NCBI GenBank assembly: GCA_902586485.1
Contig: CACIHO010000002.1
Location: 122,871 to 186,870, forward strand
DNA length: 64,000 nt
Direction of reading: 5' to 3'
From: an uncultured Pelagibacteraceae bacterium
GTDB lineage: Bacteria; Pseudomonadota; Alphaproteobacteria; Pelagibacterales; Pelagibacteraceae
In this document: piece after piece, positions 48,088-57,642 of the stretch
How the letters are laid out: each line of letters begins with the position of its first letter
How positions within the stretch are numbered: position 1 is the stretch's first letter
The notes under the pieces: generated by a model
Databases searched by the model: none
What the model saw: only the letters and a program-made list of their open reading frames with translations
Told to the model about the DNA's origin: nothing
Position numbers and translations under genes: made by a program

Positions 48088-49527
48088 TTAATTTCTCCAA
48101 AATGATGGTAAGAACAATACTAATATTGCAAACAACTCAAGTCTACCTAAAATCATACCTAGAGTTAAGATCCATTTAGAAATATCAGGTAAAGTTGAAA
48201 AATCTCCATTAGGCCCAATTATAGGACCCAAACCCGGACCAACATTTGATATAGATGTTGCTGCTCCAGAGATAGCAGTTATAAAATCGAGACCTGTTAA
48301 TGATAATAATGCAGCTAAAATAAAAAAAATAACAAAGTAAAAATAAATAAATGAAATTATTGATGCAATAAATTTATCATCAACTGATCCTTGATCGTAT
48401 TTAATTATAAATATTCCTTTAGGATAAATAATTTTTTTTAATTGGTTTAATATAAATAAATAAAGAATTTGAATTCTAAAGATTTTAACACCACAAGTAG
48501 TAGATCCAGCACACCCTCCAATAAACATTAGTGCAAGAAATATTGTTATAGGAAAGCTTCCCCAACCATCAAATTCAGCATTGACATAACCTGTCCCTGT
48601 CAATATTGAAATTGTATTAAAAAAAATAGATCTTAAACTGAAGTTTCCGTTATTATTAAATAATAAATAAATTGATAATATAATAATGCTTATAATTATT
48701 ATTTTAATAAATGTTCTAATTTGAATATCGCTTAAAAATATTCTTTTATTACCATTAATAAATTTAATATATGCAATAAATGGAATACTTCCTAGAATTA
48801 TAAAAATCATTGAAGATATTTCTATAGGAACACTGTTAAAATATCCGATTGATTGATTATAATTGGAAAATCCACCTGTAGCTATAGTAGTCATAGAATG
48901 AGTTAAACTATCAAATTTTCCCATTCCAAATATCCAATATGATAATGCACAAAGAGCGGTTAGACCTGAATAAATGTAAATAAGTCTTAAAGCTATTTCT
49001 TTTGATTTAGGAAGAATTTTTTCAGAAGAGTCGTTGCTTGAAATTTTGAATAATTGCATACCACCAACATTCATTATAGGCATTAGTGTAATTGCCATTA
49101 CAATAATACCAATACCACCTAGCCATTGTAGTATTGCTCTCCATAATAGAATGCCTTTAGGAGTATTCTCTAAGTTGGAAATAATTGTAGATCCAGTTGT
49201 TGTAATACCAGACATACTCTCAAAAAAAGCATCAGTAATTGAAAGCTCCATAGTCGAAAATATAAATGGTAAAGATCCAAAAATAGCAATACTTAACCAG
49301 GACAAAGCAGTTAATAAAAATGCTTGTTGTAAATTTAATTTTTTATCGTGATCTAGATTTGAAAGAAAAAATAATGATCCAAAAATTATTGTCACAATAG
49401 ATGCACCAAAAAATGATGAATCTATTTCAGAATAAATAAATTGAGCAATTATAGGGATGAACATTGAGACCCCTAAAATTATTTGCAAGATTCCAAGTGT
49501 AAAAAAAACAGTTTTATAATTAGACAT
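48088..49527 (-). CDS. trkH: Trk-type potassium uptake protein TrkH
   Basis: ESMSGITTTGSTIISNLENTPKGILLWRAILQWLGGIGIIVMAI, GGCAGSTTCGVKIFR. Confidence 0.94.
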   Translation of the reverse strand: MSNYKTVFFTLGILQIILGVSMFIPIIAQFIYSEIDSSFFGASIVTIIFGSLFFLSNLDHDKKLNLQQAFLLTALSWLSIAIFGSLPFIFSTMELSITDAFFESMSGITTTGSTIISNLENTPKGILLWRAILQWLGGIGIIVMAITLMPIMNVGGMQLFKISSNDSSEKILPKSKEIALRLIYIYSGLTALCALSYWIFGMGKFDSLTHSMTTIATGGFSNYNQSIGYFNSVPIEISSMIFIILGSIPFIAYIKFINGNKRIFLSDIQIRTFIKIIIISIIILSIYLLFNNNGNFSLRSIFFNTISILTGTGYVNAEFDGWGSFPITIFLALMFIGGCAGSTTCGVKIFRIQILYLFILNQLKKIIYPKGIFIIKYDQGSVDDKFIASIISFIYFYFVIFFILAALLSLTGLDFITAISGAATSISNVGPGLGPIIGPNGDFSTLPDISKWILTLGMILGRLELFAILVLFLPSFWRN

Positions 49528-49618
49528 TTTGAAAGAACATTATTTTATGGTAAATAAATTTCAACTCTATAAGAATTAATAAAATCGCCAATTTAAGATT
49601 TTTATAAAAGATATACTC

Positions 49619-51181
49619 GTGATTAAAAAAGAAATTTTAGACAAAACAAGTGCTTGGCCTTTCGTTGAAGCAAAAAAAATGCTTCGTGAGAGAAAATCAT
49701 TTATTGATAAAAAAGGAAAAATTACCCTTCAAACAGGATATGGTCCAAGTGGTCTTCCTCATATCGGAACATTTGGCGAAGTTGCAAGGACTTCGATGAT
49801 GGTGAATGCCTTAAAGCAACTTACAGATTTACCAACTGAGATAATTACTTTTTCTGATGATATGGATGGTTTGAGAAAAGTTCCTGACAATGTTCCTAAT
49901 CAGGAATTACTAAACAAAAACTTACATAAACCATTAACACAAGTTCCTGATCCATTTGAAAAATTTGCAAGTTTTGGAGACCATAATAATGAAATGTTAA
50001 AAGATTTTTTAAATAGTTTTAATTTTAAATACAGTTTTAAAAGTTCGACATCTTTATATAAAGGTGGTTTTTTCAACCCAACTTTAAAAATTATTTTAGA
50101 AAATTATGATGGTATAATGAACATTATACTTCCAACTTTAGGCAAAGAACGTCAGCAAACTTACTGCCCCTTTTTACCTATTTGTCCAGATACAGGTCAT
50201 GTCCTCGAAATTCCAGTTATAGAAATTGATAAAAAAAATTCCAAAATAATTTTTGATAATAAAGGTAAAAAATTAGAATCTAGTGTTTTGGATGGAAATT
50301 GTAAATTACAATGGAAAGTTGATTGGGCAATGAGATGGTATGCTCTAGATATAGATTTTGAAATGTATGGAAAAGACCTTATTGAGAGTGCAATTTTATC
50401 GACCAAAATAATAAATTTAATTGGTAAAAAACATCCATCTGGATTTGCTTATGAATTATTTCTTGATGAAAAGGGTGAAAAAATTTCAAAATCAAAAGGA
50501 AATGGTATTACTATCGACCAATGGTTAAAATATGCTTCACCTGAAAGCTTATCTTTATACATGTATCAAAATCCAAAAAGAGCAAAAAAACTTTATAAAG
50601 AAATAGTCCCTAAAGCTGTAGATGAGTACCTTGATAATATTGAAAAATCAAAAAAACAAACTGAACAACAATTAGTGATGAATCCTGTTTGGCATGTTCA
50701 TAATGGATATATTCCAAAAGAAGAGATGATTATGACCTTTTCTATGTTGTTGAATTTAGTTGAGACAAGCAATGCTGATAACAAAGATTTATTATGGAAG
50801 TTTGTTAAAAAATATAAATCTAACATTCATGAAAAAAACTTTCCAATTTTTGATGGACTAGTTGGTTATGCAATCAAGTATTTTATTGATGTTATTAAGG
50901 CTCAAAAAAAATATAAAAAACCATCTGAAAATGAAAAATTAGCTCTACAAGCTTTAGTTAAAACTTTAGAACAATGTAATGATCAGATGTCTCCTGAGGA
51001 TATACAAACATTAATATATTCAACAGGTAAAGAGAATGGGTATGCAGAAAACTTAAGAGATTGGTTTAAGTTAATTTATGAAGTGGTGTTTGGAGACGAA
51101 AATGGACCTAGAATGGGTTTTTTTATAAGTTTTTTCGGTGTTAACGAAACAAAAGAATTGATAATTAATAAATTGAAATAA
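49619..51181 (+). CDS. lysS: Lysyl-tRNA synthetase, class I
   Basis: Class I signatures GPSGLPHIGTFGE (HIGH) and EKISKSKGNG (KMSKS); SAWPFVEAKKML N-terminus; GTG start. Confidence 0.95.
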   Translation: MIKKEILDKTSAWPFVEAKKMLRERKSFIDKKGKITLQTGYGPSGLPHIGTFGEVARTSMMVNALKQLTDLPTEIITFSDDMDGLRKVPDNVPNQELLNKNLHKPLTQVPDPFEKFASFGDHNNEMLKDFLNSFNFKYSFKSSTSLYKGGFFNPTLKIILENYDGIMNIILPTLGKERQQTYCPFLPICPDTGHVLEIPVIEIDKKNSKIIFDNKGKKLESSVLDGNCKLQWKVDWAMRWYALDIDFEMYGKDLIESAILSTKIINLIGKKHPSGFAYELFLDEKGEKISKSKGNGITIDQWLKYASPESLSLYMYQNPKRAKKLYKEIVPKAVDEYLDNIEKSKKQTEQQLVMNPVWHVHNGYIPKEEMIMTFSMLLNLVETSNADNKDLLWKFVKKYKSNIHEKNFPIFDGLVGYAIKYFIDVIKAQKKYKKPSENEKLALQALVKTLEQCNDQMSPEDIQTLIYSTGKENGYAENLRDWFKLIYEVVFGDENGPRMGFFISFFGVNETKELIINKLK

Positions 51182-52233
51182 TGTATTCAAACTTAAGATC
51201 TTTAATATTTAAAATAGATCCTGAAAGAGCACATTTTTTAGCAATTCAATCACTCAAACTTAATCTAGTTTCAAATATATTTGATGAAAACAAAAATGAT
51301 CCTATTTTAAAAACAAAACTATTTAATCAAAATCTTGATAATCCTATAGGTATTGCAGCAGGTTTTGATAAGAATGCAGAGGTATACAACCCTTTATTTA
51401 AGTTGGGTTTTGGATTTGTTGAAGTAGGTACGGTTACACCATTAAAACAATATGGAAATGAAAAACCAAGAGTATTTAGATTGGTAGAAGATCAAGCATT
51501 AATTAATAGGCTAGGTTTTAACAATCAAGGGTCAGATATAATATTAAATAGAATAAAATCTAATAAAAAACTAGGTGTACTAGGTGTAAATTTAGGACCC
51601 AACAAAAATTCTAATGATAGATTAAATGATTATTTAATTGGATTAGAAAAATTTTCTGAAGTTGCAGATTATATTACAATCAATATTTCTTCGCCAAATA
51701 CTGAAAATCTAAGAAACTTTCATGACGAGAATAAATTAAAAGATTTATTAACATCTATCTCAGAGAAAAAAAAAAAATTAAAAACTGAAATTCCTGTGGC
51801 TGTAAAAATTTCACCAGACATTAACGAAAACCAAATTGAATTAATTTCAGAAATACTTTTAGAAAATGATATAAGTGCAATAATAATTTCAAATACATCT
51901 GAAGCTTCTAGAGAAACACTTCAAAATATACAGAGACATCAAAAAGGTGGTTTATCTGGAAAACCTATTGAAAAAAAATCCAATTTTTTAATAAGTAAAT
52001 TTTACAATTTAGTAAAAGGTAAAATTAAAATAATTGGAGTAGGTGGTGTTGATTCTGGTAAATCAGCTTATGATAAGTTTTTATTGGGAGCAGATTATGT
52101 TCAACTTTATACTGGCATGGTATTCCAAGGACCTAATATTGCTGGGATGATTAAAAAAGACCTAAAAGAATTACTGACAAGAGATGGTGTCAAAAATTTC
52201 ACAGAAATTGTGGGAAATAAAACTGTTTCTTAA
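51181..52233 (+). CDS. pyrD: Dihydroorotate dehydrogenase (quinone, class 2)
   Basis: NPIGIAAGFDKNAEVYNPLFKLGFGFVEVGTVTP, NISSPNTENLR, GVGGVDSGKSAYDKFLLGADYVQLYTG. Confidence 0.97.
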   Translation: MYSNLRSLIFKIDPERAHFLAIQSLKLNLVSNIFDENKNDPILKTKLFNQNLDNPIGIAAGFDKNAEVYNPLFKLGFGFVEVGTVTPLKQYGNEKPRVFRLVEDQALINRLGFNNQGSDIILNRIKSNKKLGVLGVNLGPNKNSNDRLNDYLIGLEKFSEVADYITINISSPNTENLRNFHDENKLKDLLTSISEKKKKLKTEIPVAVKISPDINENQIELISEILLENDISAIIISNTSEASRETLQNIQRHQKGGLSGKPIEKKSNFLISKFYNLVKGKIKIIGVGGVDSGKSAYDKFLLGADYVQLYTGMVFQGPNIAGMIKKDLKELLTRDGVKNFTEIVGNKTVS

Positions 52234-52244
52234 ATGTATTAAAC

Positions 52245-52273
52245 TTGACGCCTTCAATATCTCCCCTTATATA
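52245..52273 (+). promoter_or_regulatory. Putative sigma-70 promoter for rpmB (TTGACG-N17-TATATA)
   Basis: TTGACG at 52245-52250, 17-bp spacer, TATATA at 52268-52273, 12 bp before the rpmB ATG. Confidence 0.6.
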
Positions 52274-52285
52274 GGCACTGTTATT

Positions 52286-52597
52286 ATGTCAAAAAAATGT
52301 GAACTTACCGGTAAAATTCCAATGAAAGGTCATAATGTTAGTCATGCTAACAACAAGACTAAAAGAAGATTTTTACCCAACCTAAAGAAAGTAAAATTTA
52401 CAAGTAAGCTTACTGGAAGAAGTTTAAAACTTACTGTAAGTAACTCAGGTGTAAGGTCAGTTGACAAAAAAGGTAGTTTTGATGAATTTTTAAAAACTGT
52501 AAAAAATAAAAATTTATCTCCTAGATTAAAAAAATTAAAAAAAGTGGTTTTAATTAAATCCCCTTTTAAAAAGAAAACTGTAGCTAAATCAGCTTAA
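52286..52597 (+). CDS. rpmB: 50S ribosomal protein L28
   Basis: MSKKCELTGKIPMKGHNVSHANNKTKRRFLPNLKKV; the upstream extension in the track (from 52184) overlaps pyrD and is not L28-like. Confidence 0.96.
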   Translation: MSKKCELTGKIPMKGHNVSHANNKTKRRFLPNLKKVKFTSKLTGRSLKLTVSNSGVRSVDKKGSFDEFLKTVKNKNLSPRLKKLKKVVLIKSPFKKKTVAKSA

Positions 52598-53151
52598 TGA
52601 ACAAATTATTTATCACCCTGTCAATAATGATGGGGATTGTTGTACTATCCTCTAATTATTTAGTTCAGTTCCCAATCAATTATTTTGGATTAAATGAGAT
52701 TTTAACTTACGGAGCTTTTAGTTACCCAATAGCTTTTTTAATAACAGATTTAGCAAATAGGTCGTATGGAAAATTATTAGCAAGGCAAATTGTATATTTG
52801 GGGTTTTTAATAGGAATTATATTTACATTGTTATTCTCAACTGATTTTGCAGATTTAATCTCGGTTAGAATTGCAATTGGATCAGGGGTTGCCTTTATTA
52901 CTGCTCAATTATTGGACATTCAAATTTTTGATCGACTAAGAAAAAAAGAGTGGTTTGTTGCGCCACTTACTTCATCTTTGATTGGATCAACAGTCGACAC
53001 ATTTTTATTTTTCTCAATATCATTTTATGCAACAGGGGTACCTTGGGTTACTTTATCTCTTGGAGATTTAGCAGTAAAAATTTTAGTTGCTATAATAATG
53101 TTGATACCATTCAGAATGTTATTGAAAATTATTAAACCAATTAAAGTTTAA
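52597..53151 (+). CDS. VUT family / YhhQ queuosine precursor transporter-like membrane protein
   Basis: YGAFSYPIAFLITDLANRSYGKLLARQIVYLGFLIGIIF; multi-TM. Confidence 0.85.
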   Translation: MNKLFITLSIMMGIVVLSSNYLVQFPINYFGLNEILTYGAFSYPIAFLITDLANRSYGKLLARQIVYLGFLIGIIFTLLFSTDFADLISVRIAIGSGVAFITAQLLDIQIFDRLRKKEWFVAPLTSSLIGSTVDTFLFFSISFYATGVPWVTLSLGDLAVKILVAIIMLIPFRMLLKIIKPIKV

Positions 53152-54023
53152 TATAAAAATTTATAAGACAAAATTTTATAAGCTAATTTCGCAACAAGAA
53201 AATTATAGGAATTAAATCCTTTAATTGGAGATAGTTCATTAATATCCGCACCAACAATTTTTGAGTTTTGTGCTGCAATTCTTATTATGTCTAATGTTTC
53301 GTCCCACAAAAGTCCTCCTGGTTCAGGTGTACCAGTCGCAGGCATAATACTTGAATCTAGTCCATCTACATCGAATGTTAGATAAACAGTTTTGTTTTTA
53401 ATCAGTTTTTTAAATTTAGACAAATTCCATTTTTTTTTATCTTTTGCCCAAAAAATATTTATTCTTGAAGAATTTTTTTTTAAATATGGTATTTCACTTT
53501 CTGAGATATTTCTTATCCCAAATGAAATTAAAGAAACATTTTTATAATCTAGACATCTTCTAATTGCTGAGGCATGTGAAAATTTTTCTCCTTTATAGCT
53601 TTGACGTAAATCTGCATGAGCATCAAAATGTAAGAGGCAAATATTTTTATATTTTTTAGTAAAAGGAACAATACACCCAGGAGTTATTGAATGCTCTCCA
53701 CCTAAAGTCATTGGGAAAAGCTTTTTATCTAAAATTTCTTTATTAATATTTGAGATTTTATTAAGTGCTTTTTTAATATTTTTATCAATTTTAAATGGTT
53801 TTAAAGTTTTAATACCTATTTTTTTATAAGGTTCACAATTAAGTTCTTCATCATATAACTCAACTTGATGAGATGCTTTTATGATTTCTTTAGGTCCATT
53901 TTTTGTTCCTCCCCCGTAACTGACAGTTTTTTCTAATCCAAATGGAACAATCACAGCTTTTTCTTTAAAGCTAAATTTATTTTCAATTCCTAAAAACCCA
54001 TTTTTATTTGATAGATATTTCAA
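53148..54023 (-). CDS. speB: Agmatinase/arginase (ureohydrolase) family protein, SpeB-like
   Basis: GGEHSITPGCIVPF, HFDAHADLRQSY, TFDVDGLDSSIMPATGTPEPGGL. Confidence 0.9.
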   Translation of the reverse strand: MKYLSNKNGFLGIENKFSFKEKAVIVPFGLEKTVSYGGGTKNGPKEIIKASHQVELYDEELNCEPYKKIGIKTLKPFKIDKNIKKALNKISNINKEILDKKLFPMTLGGEHSITPGCIVPFTKKYKNICLLHFDAHADLRQSYKGEKFSHASAIRRCLDYKNVSLISFGIRNISESEIPYLKKNSSRINIFWAKDKKKWNLSKFKKLIKNKTVYLTFDVDGLDSSIMPATGTPEPGGLLWDETLDIIRIAAQNSKIVGADINELSPIKGFNSYNFLVAKLAYKILSYKFLY

Positions 54024-54025
54024 TT

Positions 54026-55069
54026 TTATTCAAAAATTTTTGTATAGTTTTTTCTTTCTCTGTTTTTCCATTCACCTTTATGAAAAGCATCACTTGCTAT
54101 CAATGGTAAAACACTAGTTGCCTCTGCAAACACCATCTGTTCTTTTGTAATATCTACTTTTCCCCATGAACTTGCTTCTTTTAATGTGGAGCTGCTACAT
54201 GCTCCGTCTCTACTATCAGCAACAGTAATTTGAACAGCATATTTATGCATGTCTACATCTTTTCCTAATAGTTCAGCACAAATAACAGTATCTTGAATAA
54301 AGTTTTTAGGCACACCACCACCAATCATAAATAATCCAGAACCTTTAGATTTGATTTTAATTTCTGTTAGTTCTCTAAATTCTCTAACTGAGTCTATTGT
54401 CATATGTTTTTTTGGATTTTGTTCTTGGTGCATAACTAATCCAAATCCTGCACTCGAGTCAGTAAAAGCAGGGCAGAAAATAGGAACATTATTGTCAAAA
54501 GCGGTTTCAATTAAAGAGTCTTTTTTCTTTGAGTTATTTTTTAAATATTTTCCCATTTCATAAATGAACTCTCTTGAAGTATAGCTTCTCGCCTCTAGGT
54601 TATTAGCGATTTCACATATAATTTTATCACACATTTGAAGCTCTTCTTCATCTATGTAAGTATCGTAAATTCTATCTATATAGTTGTCTCTCAGCTCAGT
54701 ATCATCTTGAAATTGTGAACCTTGATAATGTTTAAAACCAAGAGCTTCAAAAAAATCCATATCTACTATAGAGGCTCCTGTTGCAACAATTGCATCCACC
54801 ATATTATATTTAACTAAATCTTTATAAATATTCATACATCCAGCTGCCGAAGTAGAGCCCGCTAAGGTAAGGAAAATTGTACAATCTTTATCTTTAAGCA
54901 TCTCGTTATAAATATTAGCAGCATTTGCTGTTTCTCTAGAAACAAATGACATTTTTTCCATTGAGGATATAATTTTTCTAGAGTCGAAAGTAGTTATATC
55001 GATGTGCTCAACAGGATTTTTTAAGAAATCTCTTTTACTGTTATGACCTGGATTTTTTTGACTCGACAT
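54026..55069 (-). CDS. Deoxyhypusine synthase-like protein
   Basis: TLAGSTSAAGCMNIYKDLV, DAIVATGASIVDMDF, catalytic-Lys region KEASSWGKVDITKEQMVFAEATSVLPLIASDAF. Confidence 0.9.
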   Translation of the reverse strand: MSSQKNPGHNSKRDFLKNPVEHIDITTFDSRKIISSMEKMSFVSRETANAANIYNEMLKDKDCTIFLTLAGSTSAAGCMNIYKDLVKYNMVDAIVATGASIVDMDFFEALGFKHYQGSQFQDDTELRDNYIDRIYDTYIDEEELQMCDKIICEIANNLEARSYTSREFIYEMGKYLKNNSKKKDSLIETAFDNNVPIFCPAFTDSSAGFGLVMHQEQNPKKHMTIDSVREFRELTEIKIKSKGSGLFMIGGGVPKNFIQDTVICAELLGKDVDMHKYAVQITVADSRDGACSSSTLKEASSWGKVDITKEQMVFAEATSVLPLIASDAFHKGEWKNRERKNYTKIFE

Positions 55070-56253
55070 TAAGCTACCATGTTAGCTTTGTTAATGTCTT
55101 TATCATACATTGTCATTATTGGGTTATCTTCAACTTCATAAATTTCATTTGAGTAATAACCATTAAACTGAGTTCTAAATGTTAATCCATATGCGCCAAG
55201 TTGACCAAGTTCAATATAATCATTTTCTTTAATATTATTTGGAAGCAAAAAAGGACCTTTCATATAATCCATGCTATCACATGTAGGTCCAAAGAAATCA
55301 AAAGCAGTTAATTTTTTTGAAATTATTTTATTAGAATTTTCTTTAATCATTCTAGATGGGAATACAATGTTTGGTGTACCAGCATCAAAAAGAGTACCAT
55401 AGGTACCATCATTAATATAAAGCTTTTGTTTTTTTCTTAAATTAACCCTTATAACTGTTGAGCCACTTTCAGCAACTAAAGCTCTGCCAGGCTCACAAAT
55501 AATTTCAGGAAGTTTTTCAAGCTTTAAATTTTCTAAACTCTTTTTTATTTCTTTAAAATAACTACTTAAAGATTGCGGAATTAAGTCAGGATAGATTGTA
55601 GGGAAACCTCCACCGACATTAATGTAATCTGGAATAATTTTTGTTTTTTTAATTATATTTCCTATTTCACTAATTCCTTTTGAATAAGAAATTGGATGCA
55701 TACATTGCGAACCAACATGAAAACTTAAACCAATCTTTTTAGCATGTTGTTTTACAAGTCTTAACAAACCTATTGCTTCTGAAGTTAAAGCACCAAATTT
55801 TTTAGATAAATCAATTTCTGCATGTTCATTTGAAACAGCAACTCTTACAAATAATTCTAAATCTTTAGCGTTATTTGTACTTTCAATTATTTTAATCAGT
55901 TCATCTTTAGTATCTAATGAAAAAGTTTTTACACCATAATTAAAATATGCTTCTTTTATACTTTCTCTACTTTTAACAGTATGCATATAAGAGCATTTAG
56001 CTGTATTGCTAAAAGTTTTAATATTTTTAATTTCCTCCATTGATGCTACATCAAATTGTTCAACTCCACTTTCTATGATTGTTTTTATTACTTCAGGGTG
56101 TGGATTAGTTTTGACTGCATATAAAATTTTTCCTGGAAATTTGTTTAGGAAAAACTTAACAGCAGATTTTATGGAATTCTTTCTTATACAGTAAACTGGT
56201 TTTTCAGGTTTCAGCTGATTAACTAATTCTTCAACTGATTTAAATTTTTGCAT
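55069..56253 (-). CDS. Ornithine/lysine decarboxylase (fold-III PLP enzyme)
   Basis: ILYAVKTNPHPEVIK, FHVGSQC, CEPGRALVAESGS, FGPTCDSMDYM; start reassigned to ATG at 56253 with RBS GGAGG. Confidence 0.93.
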   Translation of the reverse strand: MQKFKSVEELVNQLKPEKPVYCIRKNSIKSAVKFFLNKFPGKILYAVKTNPHPEVIKTIIESGVEQFDVASMEEIKNIKTFSNTAKCSYMHTVKSRESIKEAYFNYGVKTFSLDTKDELIKIIESTNNAKDLELFVRVAVSNEHAEIDLSKKFGALTSEAIGLLRLVKQHAKKIGLSFHVGSQCMHPISYSKGISEIGNIIKKTKIIPDYINVGGGFPTIYPDLIPQSLSSYFKEIKKSLENLKLEKLPEIICEPGRALVAESGSTVIRVNLRKKQKLYINDGTYGTLFDAGTPNIVFPSRMIKENSNKIISKKLTAFDFFGPTCDSMDYMKGPFLLPNNIKENDYIELGQLGAYGLTFRTQFNGYYSNEIYEVEDNPIMTMYDKDINKANMVA

Positions 56254-56411
56254 TTTAAATGCCTCCAAAAAAAATTTAATAAAAAAAAGCCTTTTTAAAA
56301 AAAACTTTAATATTTTTTGGCATATAAAGTAAACAGCACTAAAGTAAAGCAAATAATTCAAGCCAGAAATGCGTTAAATTCATGTATTGTAATATCTTGC
56401 AGAGAACCTAT

Positions 56412-56984
56412 ATGAAGCTTATGAAAGAAGAGGCAAAACTACAGATTCTTAGCGATTTTGAAAATAAATCATTATTAATCGTGGATGACGATAATCCTTT
56501 CCGTGAGCGTTTAGCAAGAGCGATGGAAAAAAAAGGATTTGAGGTTTTTCAAGCTGAGAGTGTACAAAAGGGAGTTGAATCCGTAAAAACTAAAAAACCT
56601 GGTTTTGCTGTTGTAGACTTAAGGCTTGCAGATGGTAATGGACTTGAGGTTGTAAAAGAAATTCAGTCTTCAAATAGTGAAAGCAGGATCATCATGTTAA
56701 CTGGTTATGGAAATATCCCAACGGCAGTAGCTGCTATCAAAGAAGGTGCCATAGATTATTTAGCTAAACCTGCTGATGCAGAAGATGTAGAGAAAGCATT
56801 ATTGGCAGATCCTTCAAAAAAAGCAGCCCCACCAGAAAACCCGATGTCGGCTGATAGAGTTAAATGGGAACATATACATAGAGTTTTCGAGTTATGTAAT
56901 AGGAATGTTTCAGAAACAGCCAGAAGGCTTAAAATGCACAGAAGAACTCTTCAAAGAATTCTTTCTAAAAGATCACCTAGATAA
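56412..56984 (+). CDS. actR: Response regulator of ActR/RegA/PrrA type
   Basis: LLIVDDDNPFRERLARAMEKKGFEVFQAES, VVDLRLADGNGLEVV, C-terminal Fis-type HTH NVSETARRLKMHRRTLQRILSKRSPR. Confidence 0.93.
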   Translation: MKLMKEEAKLQILSDFENKSLLIVDDDNPFRERLARAMEKKGFEVFQAESVQKGVESVKTKKPGFAVVDLRLADGNGLEVVKEIQSSNSESRIIMLTGYGNIPTAVAAIKEGAIDYLAKPADAEDVEKALLADPSKKAAPPENPMSADRVKWEHIHRVFELCNRNVSETARRLKMHRRTLQRILSKRSPR

Positions 56985-57528
56985 ATTTTTTAATTTTTAT
57001 TATTTGCTTAGTCAAAAGAGCTAAAAGCGTAATTTTAAAAATCTCGGCTAATAGAAATGGTTTTGCACCTAAAGCAAAAATTGGCTTATCCCATCCAATC
57101 AATGTTCCAAGCCAAATTAGACCCAAAATATAGATTGTTGAAGTTGCAATAATTAACTTAAATAAAATAACGAAAAAATTATCATCAACCTTTATTTTAG
57201 AAGCTAAGTAACAAGCCGTTAAAAAACCAATTAAGTAACCCATAGTTGGTCCTGTAAAGTAAATTAATCCAACACCTTTTTCAGGAGAATTTGAAAATAC
57301 AGGAAGCCCTGCAATTCCTTCAATTAAATATAGACCAATTGTAGCTAGTGCAATTTTTTGCCCTAAACTTATTCCTAAAAATAATACAACAAATGTTTGC
57401 ATAGTCATCGGAACTGGATAGAAAGGAATTTTGATTTTTGCTGATATAGTTAGTGCTATTGAACCAAGAACAATAACAACCAGAGATTTAAATAGTTTGG
57501 CTTGCGTAAGATTTTTTGTTAATTCCAT
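56977..57528 (-). CDS. bioY: BioY-family biotin transporter
   Basis: SAKIKIPFYPVPMTMQTFVVLFLGISLGQKIALATIGLYLIEGIAGLPVFSNSPEKGVGLIYFTGPTMGYLIGF. Confidence 0.94.
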   Translation of the reverse strand: MELTKNLTQAKLFKSLVVIVLGSIALTISAKIKIPFYPVPMTMQTFVVLFLGISLGQKIALATIGLYLIEGIAGLPVFSNSPEKGVGLIYFTGPTMGYLIGFLTACYLASKIKVDDNFFVILFKLIIATSTIYILGLIWLGTLIGWDKPIFALGAKPFLLAEIFKITLLALLTKQIIKIKKFI

Positions 57529-57642
57529 TGTTAAATAATACTCAAAATATAAAAAATAATCTACTTATAATTGTTATAATAATTGAAAGTAAATTTTTTT
57601 ATATACAGAATATGTTATCATTATAATATTTAATAATACTTC

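Noticed and set aside
49034-49351. 105-aa plus-strand ORF antisense to trkH
   Set aside because: Antisense shadow of a membrane protein gene; no independent support.
49612-49617. TATACT -10-like box 2 bp before the lysS GTG
   Set aside because: No acceptable -35 at 16-18 bp, and a TSS would fall inside the CDS; likely coincidental unless lysS starts later.
49619-51181. Class I LysRS as a possible novelty
   Set aside because: Class I lysyl-tRNA synthetase is already known in alphaproteobacteria, so it is expected here.
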